Below, piece by piece: positions 1-12,729 of a stretch of DNA of 64,000 nt; position 1 is the first letter of the stretch, and every line of letters begins with the position of its first letter. Position numbers and translations under genes: made by a program. The notes below the pieces were generated by a model. That model made no database searches. It was not told the DNA's origin and saw nothing but the letters and a program-made list of their open reading frames with translations. The DNA is from Mariannaea sp. PMI_226 (taxonomy: Eukaryota; Ascomycota; Sordariomycetes; Hypocreales; Nectriaceae). The stretch lies in NCBI GenBank assembly GCA_024336345.1, contig JANFOG010000001.1, positions 2,170,001 to 2,234,000 of the forward strand, given 5' to 3'.

Positions 1-3000
1 ACAAGGTCCAAGTTAATCCCATAGTATGAGGATGGCTTGCACTAGGTAAGGGACTGTACTAGGTACTCTGCACTGCGTACAGTATGGGGAATACTAACCT
101 GGGAAGAGGGCAGGGCGTGTGGGAAGATGGGGAGAAGTGGTGAGATGGGCTGGTGGGGAGGGGTGTCACACGAGTTCCGGACTGAGAAAGACGAAGCAAT
201 CAGCCTCTTTCCAACAGCCAGAATCTCCGGGATTCCGTCATCCCCATCTGTCCTGAGCTTCCTCGCTCTTCCCCCCCTCCAAGACCGCCTCCACCTCCGA
301 CACAAGATGCAGCGCAGGCGCTACATAGAGGGTATGTACGTACATCTTTCCTTTTCTGCTCGGTAAATACCATACACCCCACCCTCACTTGCACATTGCC
401 TGATGGGGTGATCCCATCTCAACTTGGTCACCCGTCACTTGGATAAAAAGGCAGGCATGGATGGCATGGCATGGCATGGCATGGCATGGCATGGTATGTT
501 CGGAAGGTCAGCTTCCATCACCATTACTTACCCCATCACAAAAACATACATCTCCATTCTCCTTCGCGATAAGCCTAGGCCCGAATTTACTGCTCGGCAT
601 CGAGTTGATACAGTGCTACATACATAGTCTACCAAGTGACAATACCGAGTTTGAGCATCTAGCAGGCACGGTCAGTACATTGTTCTTCGGAGTGCAGCGC
701 CGGCATGCGCGGGGGCCCGGGAGACGGGGAGAGACAGGCCGAGGGCGGTCTGTTGAGGAAGACCCAATCAGTTCTCCTCAATTCGCTCTGCTCCCCCGTT
801 CCCCAGCTTGAGAGCTCCCCCTGTCACTCTCCCATGGCCAGTCCCACACCACCAAAGCTTTAGCTTCTGTTTCCTCTTCCGCCGACAGGGAAACGCCCCA
901 AATGGAGGCAAAATAAGAGGTTGACGAGAAAACTTAGAGACCTGTCCTCACCCAGCCAGGCGTACAACAGACCAAATCATCGGCACATTCGACCGCCTAC
1001 GACCCTGGTCGCAAACGAAGAAACTTGGAGGAAAGAAAAAAAAAAAAGGAAAAAAACGGCCACGTGCCTTGCTTGCTCGACGCCTCCAGCCCATGCCAAG
1101 TTCCTTATCTTCTTCCACTTCCTCTTTTTTTCAATTATAGCTGTGGATGAAGCTCGTAAGATTGGTGGCGTCGCATCACACACTTTTGGGTACCACAAGT
1201 TGCCAACTTTTCCAGACCTACTGGTACTCTTTCTGCTACGTACCGTGTCTGCGACATCGCAGAATGAACTGGAACTCGTTGAGAAAGCTGCTGAGTGAAA
1301 CGCAAGACACCGCAAATGAGTTGGGTGGAGCAGTGCCGCTTTAAACGATGAATGGGGTCCTAGCTCTTGTTCGACGATCTCAAATCTGTGCTCGGCAGGG
1401 GGGATGACAAGGAACAGAGATCTACTACTCAAGGATGGATCTGACATTTCCTTGCCTCTGAATCTCAACGAAATGCAAAGTACTCTGTAGGAGGACTACG
1501 TACTATGTGATAAGGGTCTTGCTCAACGACAATGCTCAGCCACCACAAAGAAGACGCAATAATAACGTATCTCAACTGATCTGATCTTGGGGTCAGAGCG
1601 GAACCCCTGACTCAGTTCTATCCATCAAGCATTGTTTCCTCCCAGAGCCTCCTCCCCAAAAGCGGCAATTGAACTAGCGACTGCCTTGCTGCACGGTACT
1701 GGAGTTTGACTGGGCCCTGGAGATCAATGAAGGTTCGCTTTTCTTTAGTGAAGCTCGTACTGTTGGAAGGGCCGTGACACCAAATACCGACGGGCGAGAA
1801 ACAGAGACGGCTCAGAGGCACTGTCTGTCCCCACGCACATGTACACACCCATCATTCACGTTTTCGAGAAGCTTGCCAGCTCGGGAGCTCGGGATGTCCC
1901 CGTGGCCAGGGGAGTTTTCAAGGACAAAGGTGCCATAACACAACCCTCAGTGCCAAGTTTATTTCTCCGGCGACACAGCTTGAGGCAATCTTGAATGCAA
2001 TTGCCGCGGGCGACCGGACCCCCAGAGGCTCAATGTTATCGGCGATGAGGAATGTGTGTTATCAATTGTACCCGATCATAGGCAATGTGTACCTTGGCCC
2101 TCAATGGTTGATTGATGCGGCCTCGGTTGATTGATCTAGTCTCTGTCGCCAGCACTGATTCAAGCTGGATTCGATCATCACACTTTACTTGACCTGTCTC
2201 ATGCTGGCTGCCTGGCCGTGACAGTTCAACAGGCCGCCAAAATGCAATCCAGGGATCCCCACCATTCCTCAGGCGAAGAAGGTCATGTGCCACTCCTGGA
2301 GGGGGGTCCTTCAAAAGACGTAGCACAGTACACAGTAGTACAATCTGTGCAAAAGGAACTTATGCACCTACATAGTATCTAATTAGTGAGCCTAGGCTCA
2401 TACATAGTATTCCACAGCTCATATTTGGCCTGATACTCAAATTGCCTATCTTTGTTGAGGACAGCAGCCTCCCGAACGCGAACGCGAGCGCCCTGGCCCT
2501 GTCGAAGTTAGCTCACCAAGGCTTCAGGGGGTGGAAGCAAAGACGGTAGCCGAAGGTGGACCAACGGTGTGCGGCGAGAGAGGATGAAAAGGAGACATCA
2601 GACCTAATGGATCTAGCGCTTGGACAACCAGCTATAGGACACGCGAAGCTGTTGCTATTTTCGAAACTGTTGAACAGTCTCCCGGCCCTCACCGAGTCAA
2701 AGCCGCAAATGACAGCCCCCTCTGGCTGGGTCTGTGGAGGTGAAGCTCGCCGGGAAGCACGCCGCTCACCGTGGCCTTAGTGTTGTTTGACCCCCGACTG
2801 CGAAATAGTGACTCTCTCAACAGAAAGGAACATACTGCACTATGTAATAACCAAGATAGATTAAGTTACAAAGTTGGCTGACGTACGCCGCCCTTGCCCA
2901 ACTAAAAAGTCAAATTTGGGCCTTTCGGAGCAATCCGACAAGAGTCTCCTTTCCCCCCCTTTTCTATTATATACATTGTACCTCTCTTTTTGTTATACGT

Positions 3001-4906
3001 TTTTTGCATCTTTTTTCGTCCCCTCTCTTCCATAAGCGTACATCTGCAAAGCATCCCAGCCCCAACCAAGGAGGCCAATGAAAGGAGCGGATTGCAACAG
3101 GAAGACTCCAACATCTCTGGCACATTGTTGGCCTGCTACCCCTCTCTCGCTCAACACCACCTTGAGCGCTCCCTCGTCTCATCCATCCTACCCATCCATC
3201 ATGTGGCCACCCCTGTACGCATCAAGCATACCATAGACACATTCACCATTTCCTTCCTTATTATTGGAGCTTGTCATGTCTAAGACTCAACGGGGCCCTA
3301 GTAACTCATGCCCGCTCTCAAAAATAGTATAGCTTCCATTGCCTATGTAGACTACGACATATATGTAAAGGAGAGTTCTGATGGTCGCAAGCGTACGCTA
3401 CAGACAACATACGTACATACTGTACTACTGTGATAGGTTGATCAAACCTTCATGTGCCCTGGTGCTTTTGACTGGAAAGACGTTGGTATTTGGCGTGAAG
3501 GCGAACGCATATACAAGCCCGCATATGCGACGTTTGCCCCGGTTCCGGTTCACAAATCTTGTAGCCATGCAATCCTCCGTCCATGTACTTTGGTTGTCCG
3601 TCCAGATCCTGCAACGTGAAGCCGAATGATCCGATTTTGAAATATTGCGTACAGTAAAAGTCGGGTTTGTTTATCACTGTACAGATTACTGGACGCAACT
3701 TTTCCCAGGCGCTCAGCACGGCTTTCCCCCCGCCCCCCATAGGTGGTCAAAATCATGCAACCATCACAAACGCACGTCAAATTCGTCTCATTGGCAATTT
3801 TGCCCATCTTTGATGGTGTGGCAGTAGGTGGCAGTAGGTGATTTGACGTACACTGGGTAAGAGGTTTCAGCAAACTCGCCAAGCGGCCGGATCCGACCTT
3901 GAACCCTCCTGGAGCATGGACGAGACATACTTGCAACGCATATTGCGAGTATTGGCTGCCCCTGGCTAGGGACGCAGAGGTGATTGTGTGAGCGGGTGTG
4001 CCCTGAAGAGATCAAATACCCTCGAAATATATCAAAATTCGACTTGCCATATATAATTAAATTTTATAGAGGGAATGTTGTTTGAGCATGTCTATCTTCT
4101 CCCCCCCGCCCTTATAGTCGAGAAAGCCAATCAGCTCCCCCTTCCTTTGGCCAGCTGCCACATGGGAACCAAATATACATATTGCTTTCCATCACCACTT
4201 TGTTTTCATAAAAAAAAGAAAGGCCTGCTTTCCATGTCACTCCAGTCCATCACGACAACACTCACGCGGTAAATTTTTTTTGGAGCTTTGGAATGAGGGA
4301 ACTGGTACATATTTTGCAGACTTGAAGAGAAAAGTGAAAGTGAACCAAGGAAGAGCATTCTCAAGTAGATAGGTATGCATCTATAAATCAAATCTCTGCC
4401 TCGCCAAATACGCACCCCAGGAAGTATAGAAGCTAAGAACAAAAGAAAGAAGACAATTAAGACAGTTATAGCTGTCGGCTGAAGAAAAAGGTAACATTCT
4501 TATCTTGACAAAAGTCCAACTCCCAGTTCGATCAAAATCTCCTATGCACATGGTTTTGCCTGCTCTGGGGTCTATGCACATTGCGTAAATCACAGGCAGT
4601 CCATTTTCCCTCTCTTTTCACCTTTTTCTAATCATGAATGAATGGGCCTGAACTGTCTTTTCTTGAGCAGGAAGAGAAAAGGGGACAAATATCATGACCC
4701 CTCACGCAGTACATACAATTATTTATCAACATAGATCAGAGAAATAGCAAATCGAAGAAGGAATAAAAAAGAGGATGAAGGGGACTGAGAAAAGAAATTG
4801 GTATTGGTATAATTCGTTATGCTGTTGTTCCGTTATATGTTCGTGTCATAAATGGCATCCATCCTCAAGAGAGAGGGTTTTCGTTAGGTATGTGGTTAGA
4901 TGTTGT
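1..4906. other. Gene-free left flank and ATG2 3' side
   Basis: I find no supportable gene here. Open frames on both strands are short, have no recognisable domains and cannot be joined by plausible introns. The stretch holds a 5-base microsatellite at 461-494, a small 10-base tandem duplication near 3821-3840, several homopolymer runs, and short motifs of the TACTCTGTA type (1481-1489) that recur in other spacers. The last few hundred bases before 4907 would include the 3' untranslated region of ATG2, which is transcribed leftward. Confidence 0.6.
461..494. repeat. (ATGGC)n microsatellite
   Basis: A perfect tandem array of the five-base unit ATGGC, just under seven copies, lies in a gene-free spacer. 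A related broken copy (gcaggcatggatggc) immediately precedes it. Confidence 0.9.
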
Positions 4907-7900
4907 CTAATGTCTCTTGTATTTCTGCCCAATCGTTAGTTTGAATCCCAATGAGATTAAAAAAAAAAAAGATCAAGGTGTTTACCTCTTCGATTCGACG
5001 TCGGTTTTGCGGATCCATCGAATTCGTTGCTCCCATCAAGGTCTGACCAAGAGCTTTGGTGACACCTACAGCTGGCCGGAAGATGATGGTTGGGGCATGC
5101 TTCAGAACGGCTCTTGCTGCTCCAGTTGCGGATTGGCTACTCATGACCTCCCCCGGCACAGCAATGATGGCATCGCGAGCAAGGTTCACATCCCTCGCCA
5201 AGGACCGGTAGCCACCGCGTAGACCAGAAATGACTCCTGTGGGCTGGTCTGCGTAGAGAGAGATGACCTTCTTCTCCTCTGGGTCGAGGTCGTCGTCTTC
5301 CCATCCCACATCTTGTTGATGCGCCTGCTCTGTGAGCATGCCCTCGGCCCCTTGCAGAGCATATTGAGTTCCGACAGCAAGCTTGGCACCGAGCTTGACC
5401 AACTCCGTTCCAGTTGTTCGTGCAAATGCTGCAGCCCCCTTGGAAATGCTTCGGACCACACGACCGTCCTTCTGATACTCTCGTAGTGGAACCTCAACCA
5501 GATGTCTGAATCCGCTTCCGACATTTACAAGTGGGCGCACGGGAGCCAGGCCTGCCAAGACACCAGGAAGCTGGTTAGCCTTGACGTCGGGCATCCATAT
5601 GTCATTGAGTGTCTTTCCAAGCCGGTCGAAGCCAGAAACTCCATAGAGAATGACATGCCTCAATACCATTCTAGCTTCCTCCAGAACAATGAAATTCATA
5701 AACTCCGTGGTGTGGCCAGATCGAAGCCCCGCGTAGTCTACTCGCTTTGGCTTGAAATCAAGCTTCACTGGGATATCCATCACTTCGGCCCGTTGGAGGA
5801 ATGGAATATCACTTGGCGAAGAATGTACCGGCACGTTTTCATCCTTGAACTCGAAAAACCGTGTGATGAAATCCAGGGCATCTTGGTCAACGTGAAGTCT
5901 CAATGGCAGTAGTGTCGCTCGTAGGACAATCTCCGAGGCTTCTAGATTGGGCTGTGGCTTGATATTGAGGAGCTCTAGATGAACCATGCTTGTGTCCATC
6001 TCACGCTCTCCCATGTCTTGATCGTATGTCACAAATTTCTTCCATGTCGAAGTCGGGACATGGTCGAAAATGTCCAAGTTCTTAACCTTCACATCGATGC
6101 TACTTTGGGTTTCAGTGACGCCAGCTGGATAAGCAATTAGGTCCACGTTGACACCCTGAAGTTCAAAAGTAATCTTATGGCGTTTGCTGCGCTTGAGTCG
6201 GAGCCGCTTGGATTTTGGCTGTGGTCTGGACCGTGCAGTTCGATTCGTAGATGCCGTAAAAGTGGTCGTAGCAACTGATTCGGTCTCAGTGGCGTTATCA
6301 TTGAGGCCCTCATTGATGGCACGCGAAAGTTCTTGGGGATCCCGGTTTGCTGGTATTCCGATATAGATGGAGTTGAAGAGAAAATCGCCAATAGCCTCCT
6401 CGTCCTCGAATTCTTCCTCATACAAATTGGACGGACCAGCTCGTGCTTGACGCTCGTAGGCTTTTGTTTCCACCTCCTGGACAGCTTGAGTGATGACGTC
6501 TCGAGTGTGAACCCAATCATAGCCGTCGAAGAGGTTCCATATGAGGTGAACGTCTCGCACAGATACCTTCACGGGACTGCGTTCCACAAGACCGACAGGT
6601 GCTCTATCGTACGTATTCTTGTTTGTATTCCAGATCTTTGCGGTGCCATCCTTTGATTCTTCGCGGCCATAGTAGTCTTCGTGGATTTCCAGGTCATCTG
6701 TGTCGGAACCTTGGGTTACTGATGGCTGATCAAAATTCAGCAGGACACCTTCTTTAGTATCCTGCATTGTTGTCTCATGCAATAAGATAGAGCTGCTCGA
6801 TGCATCAAAAAGCTCCTCGCCAACAGGCTTCTCCTGATAGAACTGTGATTCAATCTGCAGTGGGCTATCAGTTGAATAAGCATCGGAGCCACTGCCTGCC
6901 ATCTCTTGGGCTCCAGCGAAGTCCTGATCAAAATCGTACTCTCCCTCGGGCTTCCCAAAGGCCTCGGCCGAAATAGACGCTAACAGATCTTGCACAGGGA
7001 TTACGTCGGTGCGGTACTTGTTTTCTTTGCTCGCTGGTGTGGGAGGCTTGAGTGCGTTAGCGAGCGAGATGAGCGTCTGTGTAGAGTCTGCGCAAGTCTC
7101 CAAGACCAGAAGATCATCCCTGAGGTCAACATTGAGGAACTTCTCCCCGTCTTCACCAGCCTTAACATCTACAACCACCTTTGCTGAAGACATGTAGCAT
7201 ATATCCACGAAACCTCGGGCGCACAAATCCGCTACTTGGCGGGATGTAGAAGACGAAGCGCGTGGTCGTTGAGCCACCGGCAAGTCGCTGTCTGCGAATT
7301 GTGCAATATCATCAATAAGCAAAACAGAAGCTTTGTTGATGGTCAAAATAGCATTGGTATCGACCTCCTTGGGCAAAACCGCCACGAGATGTGCGTCAGT
7401 CAACGCAACAATCATCTTTGATGGTCTGCCAAGGGGATTCAGTCCAAGAAGGACATCTCGGAAACTAATATCCAAAGTCATTGGCTTTCCCTCTTTTGCC
7501 TTGCCCGAAAGGGAGCTGGGCTGTCTTGCAAGGGCATGGTGAGCTTGATCTCCTAGGTTTGCGACAGAGGCGGCGAGACTAGCTTCAAAATCTTGTGGGG
7601 TTGCGTCTTCCTCCAGGTCTAAGAAATCCATAATAGTCGAGACTCGATACTCAATGTTGACATCCTGCATTTTCAGCTTGATAACCGGCTCAATCTCGTC
7701 GCCAATCATCCTAGCCATGATCACAGGTCCTCGTGAGGAAATGCTCTTGGGGCCATACGCTGAAGAGCCAATCAACTCCTCTGCTCTGTTCCTTTTAACA
7801 GAGATGCCATGAATAGCAATAGCTAACAGGGATGGAACTGTGATGTGGCCAACATGAAGATCATGAATCTCAGCCCCCAAGTGTCCTAGCTTTCCACCAA

Positions 7901-10900
7901 AGTCGAGGCTGACCCCAATCTTCTGTAGCTTACCTAGGGTCAGGAGTCCTGGTCTATCATCCTCTGGCAGATACTTGGCTACCGTAGACAGCTTGGCAAG
8001 CTCTTCCCCAAGGTTAGGGAGAACTGACAATTGTGACATGTTCTGCATCCGGAAGTTGATTGCTTCGACTGACGTTCTGAGAACGGAGCCCTTCCTCCTC
8101 TGACGCAAGAGAGTGTCAACCATGATTTCATCGTCCGGGTCAAATTTCACTTTAGTAGGTATGATGAGCTCAAGAAGTCTTTCCAGATCTGAGTCCTGGG
8201 GGGCCATTAAAAAGTCCAAGCGGACGCCAGTCAGCTCACAGTTGATCGCCGGATCTGCTGCAGAGTTCTTCAAGTACGGCCCAGAAAGCCGCATCATGTT
8301 GCAACCCATTCCGATACCCTCATCTCGGCTGACCAGCTTAAGGGCCGTAGTCTCAGCTGCAACACTGCAATCTCTGCCCAGAAGCTCCACAAAAGCACCG
8401 CCGATTCTGAGGTTCAGTTTGTTCTCAGATGCGGCAGACTTATCACCGGGATCGATAGGGGTGTCGAATCGGACTCCTCGAGGTTTTTGTTGAGGGATTA
8501 CGGCTGCCTTAGGCGTAGGCGAAGGGCTTGATGCCATGGATGCGCTCATGTTAAGAAAGCTGCTGAATCCACCGAACCAGCTGAAAGTTTCATCCAGTCG
8601 CTGCAGATCGATCTGAACAACTAACGGCAGCGTCTCAACATCGGTTTTGATGTTGCCATCCGTCTCAAGGATTTTGATAGCGATGTCCGACCCAGAAGAG
8701 AGGAATGTGTCCCTAACCGAGGTGCTCATTGGTTTTCCACGGTCGAAGGAGACAATATCTCCATTGGCGTAGCCAAATCGAAACTTTTGCAAATCTATCC
8801 TCGTCAAGGTGGCTGACTGTGATAGATTTTTTCTTCGATCAGCTTTAACTGAAGACACCTCAATAGGAGACACCGATATCGACAGACTTTGAATAATAGT
8901 GCTGAGAAGCACTTCTTGGTCAAAGATGAAGGCCGTTGGATCCAAGTAACGCTCAGACGTATCGGTTACTCCACCCAATCTATTGAGAAAGTTAAGTCTG
9001 ATCTCTTCTACCTTGACTTTGATATCTGCCGCCTTCTTTGGCGATCCCAGTTCTGAAGCTTGAGGCACAGTAGCGGGAGGCTGATTGTCTTTGAGGGCCT
9101 CAAGGAGTTTGCTGACAACCATCGCTAACAGAAAACCAAGAGATGCGTCGAAATTGATACTGATGGGAGAAAGAGTTATCTCAAATGAGCTATCGACAGC
9201 ACCCTCTGTTAGTGCTGGCGGACTCTGGCTCTGGACTGTGGATGGCGCTCCATGAATAGAGAATGCTCCAGGGGCCTGTGGATAAACAGAACGCCCCATG
9301 GATTGAGACATCTGAGCGACAGATTCGGATAGTGCGCCCTGAACTTGGATATGCTGATGCTGCGATGGAACGTAAATAGAAACGGTCTTGAGGCTCAAAA
9401 TCTCTTTGACAAGTCGAGTCGGACCCTTGGGTGTGGGTGCATCGTCCGGTTGCTTCTCAGATATTGTTGATCTCTCTGGTTCCTCTTCAGCAATCCACGC
9501 TCTGGAGAAGGCGGGCTCAGAATAATCACTATCCTCTTCCTCAACCACAGTCTTACCACGTGGCACACGTTTAGACATCGAGGTATAAAGGGAACTCGGG
9601 GGAGGCGAGTCGTCGCTGTCGTCATCCCAAGCACCCGGCATTCGAGGTGTTTGAGGCCGGGGTACAGTAATTTGTGACTCTCCTTTGCTTTTCTCGGCTT
9701 CCTCCGGTACCACTTCATTAACTGGCAGCTCCACACCTTCGGAGACCGGCTCTGGCTTCTCAGTTGCTGGCTCTGGCTCGTCCAAAGCTGGCTGCGTCTC
9801 TTCTGTAGATGGGCTCTCTTCAGTAGATTGGCTTTCTTCGGTAGATGGGCTCTCTTCTAACGACGGTTGGAATTCCTCAGCGACTGATACCGCTAGATCT
9901 GACGCCGGTTCGGGAGGTGGAAGGGTATGTTGAGACATAGAAGGGGATAGTGTGGTTGAGTTTTGCGGTTCGTTCTGTGAAAAGGCACTCATGTACATAC
10001 TTTCGGCTTCTTCACGGGTATAAAGATGAGATTCAGCTAATTCATCAACTGAACCAGCTCTAAAGCTTCCCTCTGTCGAGACGGAACTCTCTAGATGCGC
10101 ACCAGGAGATGACGGTCTCAATGAATCTGGGTATGATGGTCTGAAGGGTAAATCAAATGTTGGGACAGATCCAGCGCCTCGCTCGACGCTTGCCCAGTGC
10201 GGTCTCTCATCCTCAAAGGCAAACGAGTGCGAAATATGGTCTGATGGACCTACGGTGGAGTGAAATAGAGGTCCGTCGATGTCTTCGTCGAGACTGGGTT
10301 CAGCTGGCTCAGCTGTCCGCTCGGGGGACTGATTGTTGAAATCATGATACAGCGAGGCCTTGGGTGTTGCAGGGCTCTCGTCAAGCTCGTCTTCTGCGGG
10401 CTGGGAAAGATCATAAGGTATATCTAGGCCATCCTCACTGTCCTCAAGATGGGCATCGTCGTGTACATTCTCATTGCGCGAGATGCTGTCCTTTAAGCTT
10501 TCATGCATAGCACTCATTAGTTCATCATGCATGCTGTGGGATGATAAATCTGACGTCTGACGGGATGGTGGGTTCTTTGTCATGATGGGTGATGAGGCAA
10601 CGGAAGGAGACGTCATGGATGGAGATTTGGCTAATGCTGAAAATACGTTTGCTTCCGAAACCAGATATGCTCTCACGTCCGATAAGGAGATATGACGTTT
10701 TCCTTCTTTGGGAACGATGATGGGGGAGCCATCTTGCTCCCGAATCTGGCTGGTTACTCCCTCGATATCGATGCGGTCGAGAGCGATTTGGAAAGATACT
10801 GGTTCAGTCGTAGTTGACGTTGGCTCAACGGGTACTTCAACATCAAGCTGGAACTTGACGCCCTTGATTTTGATTTGCATACGGTCAACGATGCCTTGGA

Positions 10901-11538
10901 GGAAGTCTGCTAAGAAAGCAGGAAGTGAGAGAGCTTGGCCAGTTCCTACTGGGAACTCATCCTCGCTCCCATCCTCGCTCATAGTTATTGAAGCGCCAGG
11001 ATCTTGTATCTCAGCTGCCAAGGAATCCTCCAGCTTCCGGCGTTCTGATTTCGGCTGAGTCTCGAGAAAGGACTGTGCTAAATCGAAAGTATTTGGCACG
11101 GAGGCTGGTTCCTCAGGCATCTTAGTGCCCGGTGTATGACTTGAATCGGGTTCGGTTCCCAGGACCTGCAGGACGATATCGACACCGTCAACCTCGATGA
11201 TGATGGGGCTTGTGTAGAAATCCATCGGGATGGTAACTCGGAGAAGGAGGACCTTGGACTTGTGTAGTTTGAATGTAGCAGGTAGTTGGAGAAGTTTCTC
11301 GAGCTTCTGCATCAGGTGTTAGTGCTCCATCCTCGTCCAGCTGGGCGTGGGATGGTGATCTTACTTTCAACTTAATACCCACGTCTCGGAACTCGAAAAC
11401 AGAATTTAGACCCAACGCCAGGTCCAGATTCTCCATATCCAAGGCCTCAGCATCGAGGAGCTCCAGTCTGGACAAGGCATACCGGAGCAGCCTCTTGGGC
11501 ATGGAGCTGCTCCGGAAGGATTGAAAGAAAGTCGCCAT
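4907..11538 (-). CDS. atg2: Autophagy-related lipid-transfer protein Atg2
   Basis: Atg2 is the rod-shaped lipid-transfer protein that bridges the endoplasmic reticulum and the growing autophagosome membrane and works with Atg18 and Atg9. Three exons are proposed: 11538-11365, 11306-4986 and 4924-4907, giving 2170 residues, a normal length for filamentous-fungal Atg2. The N-terminus ([17 protein letters not shown], then an FEFRDVG stretch) is the chorein-type entry region. The C-terminal part carries the conserved block around [16 protein letters not shown] and a basic, alanine-rich helix. Intron 1 (58 bases) has a CACTAAC branch site. Intron 2 (61 bases) spans an A/T run and joins RRIEE to the final five residues KYKRH, the usual end of the family. 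The middle, roughly residues 280-720, is Ser/Glu/Pro-rich and probably disordered, with imperfect ESPSTEE repeats. Identification is firm; the start could also be the second Met of exon 1. Confidence 0.96.
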
Positions 11539-12729
11539 GGCGTCGGCAAGAGAGAATCTCGAGTCGCGGGGTGGCGCTGGCTGCCCTCGCAGCCGAGAAG
11601 AAAGGACGAGGGACTCGGGAGACTTGAGACGAAGAAGGAGAAAGTACGGTCAGAGATGTTTTGCGAGTCGTTGTAAGACGATTCCAACCGTCTAGGCAGA
11701 GCCGGCGTCGGCGTGCTATCAGTAGACCCCCCGGCCAGATGCGGGGCCGTAAGGCATGATCAGAAGGCAGGAAGGTCCATGAGCAAGCGAAGTCTTGATC
11801 GGGATACGTAACGAACTGCGAGGCGCGAAGGGGGGGGACTTGGGAGGATTTGCAACTTTTTGTACGACGTGGAAAGAGAGTTTAAAAACAACTGGACAAA
11901 CTGGACAAAATTTCGCAGTGTGTTGCGCTGCAGATACGGTTTGACGTGAACGGAGATCGAAGGTTGACCCAAGTAGAGTTGAGTTCCAAAGCATCGGTTT
12001 GTCATGGGCGTCACGACATAGACCCATCCAAGGCTGAGCTGGCGACATGGCTGGGCAGCCTAGTAGGCGGGCAGGCGACGCTTGGAGCCTCTTTAGGTGA
12101 GTGACCTAGGGGAAGGGCCCCGCCCCAGACATCCCAGACACCCCAGACACCCCGATCGCCCAGTAAATGGAGCCCAAGCGAGGCTTGTGATGCGCTGGAG
12201 TCTCAGCGCTAACACCGCTGTCGAATAACGCTCGTGACTCGTTCTCAGGGGTCTTCACATGGTGTCTCTGTAGTGACGTAAGATGCAGTTCAGAAGTTTG
12301 ACGGGTGCCATGACTCCGTTTCAAGGGTCGTCATGGAGCCATCATTTGACCTGTGCCTCTCCCTCATATCCTAACTATAGTACATATGGTAGATCATACG
12401 TGGTATTACCACAGATTAGATTTTCTTTGAGATACTGATCAGAAGTACAGATCACACAGTGGCACATTGTAGATGCGATGTGCCGAAATTGCGAAGTCCT
12501 CGTTCGTAGCACCAAAAATCTTCCGTCTTTCTCTTGTCGCCACCAGACTTTTCTCATCTATGTCTGGTTAGGCTTGTCCAGATTCTACGCTCTAGATTAT
12601 AAGTGATTGATTGGGTGATATTACAGTTGCATCTGGCATCCCCCACGGCGAACAAAGATCTTCTGGCGCCATCAATGTCTCCCAACAAGTGCTGTTTCAG
12701 CCTGGCGGGCGGAACCTGCAACGGCTAAC
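11539..12729. other. Spacer between ATG2 start and amine oxidase 3' end
   Basis: This stretch should hold the ATG2 promoter and leader (nearest 11539) and the 3' untranslated region of the amine oxidase. I see no coding frame I can support. A short imperfect tandem of a CCCAGACAY unit occurs near 12122-12153. Confidence 0.6.

Noticed and set aside
977..1468. 163-codon minus-strand frame in the left flank
   Set aside because: It contains a Phe/Lys run from an A tract, no domain and no neighbouring exon that would continue it.
6137..11058. Several 60-137 codon open frames opposite to or out of frame with ATG2
   Set aside because: They lie inside a long, well-supported Atg2 exon, have no domains, and follow from its codon pattern.
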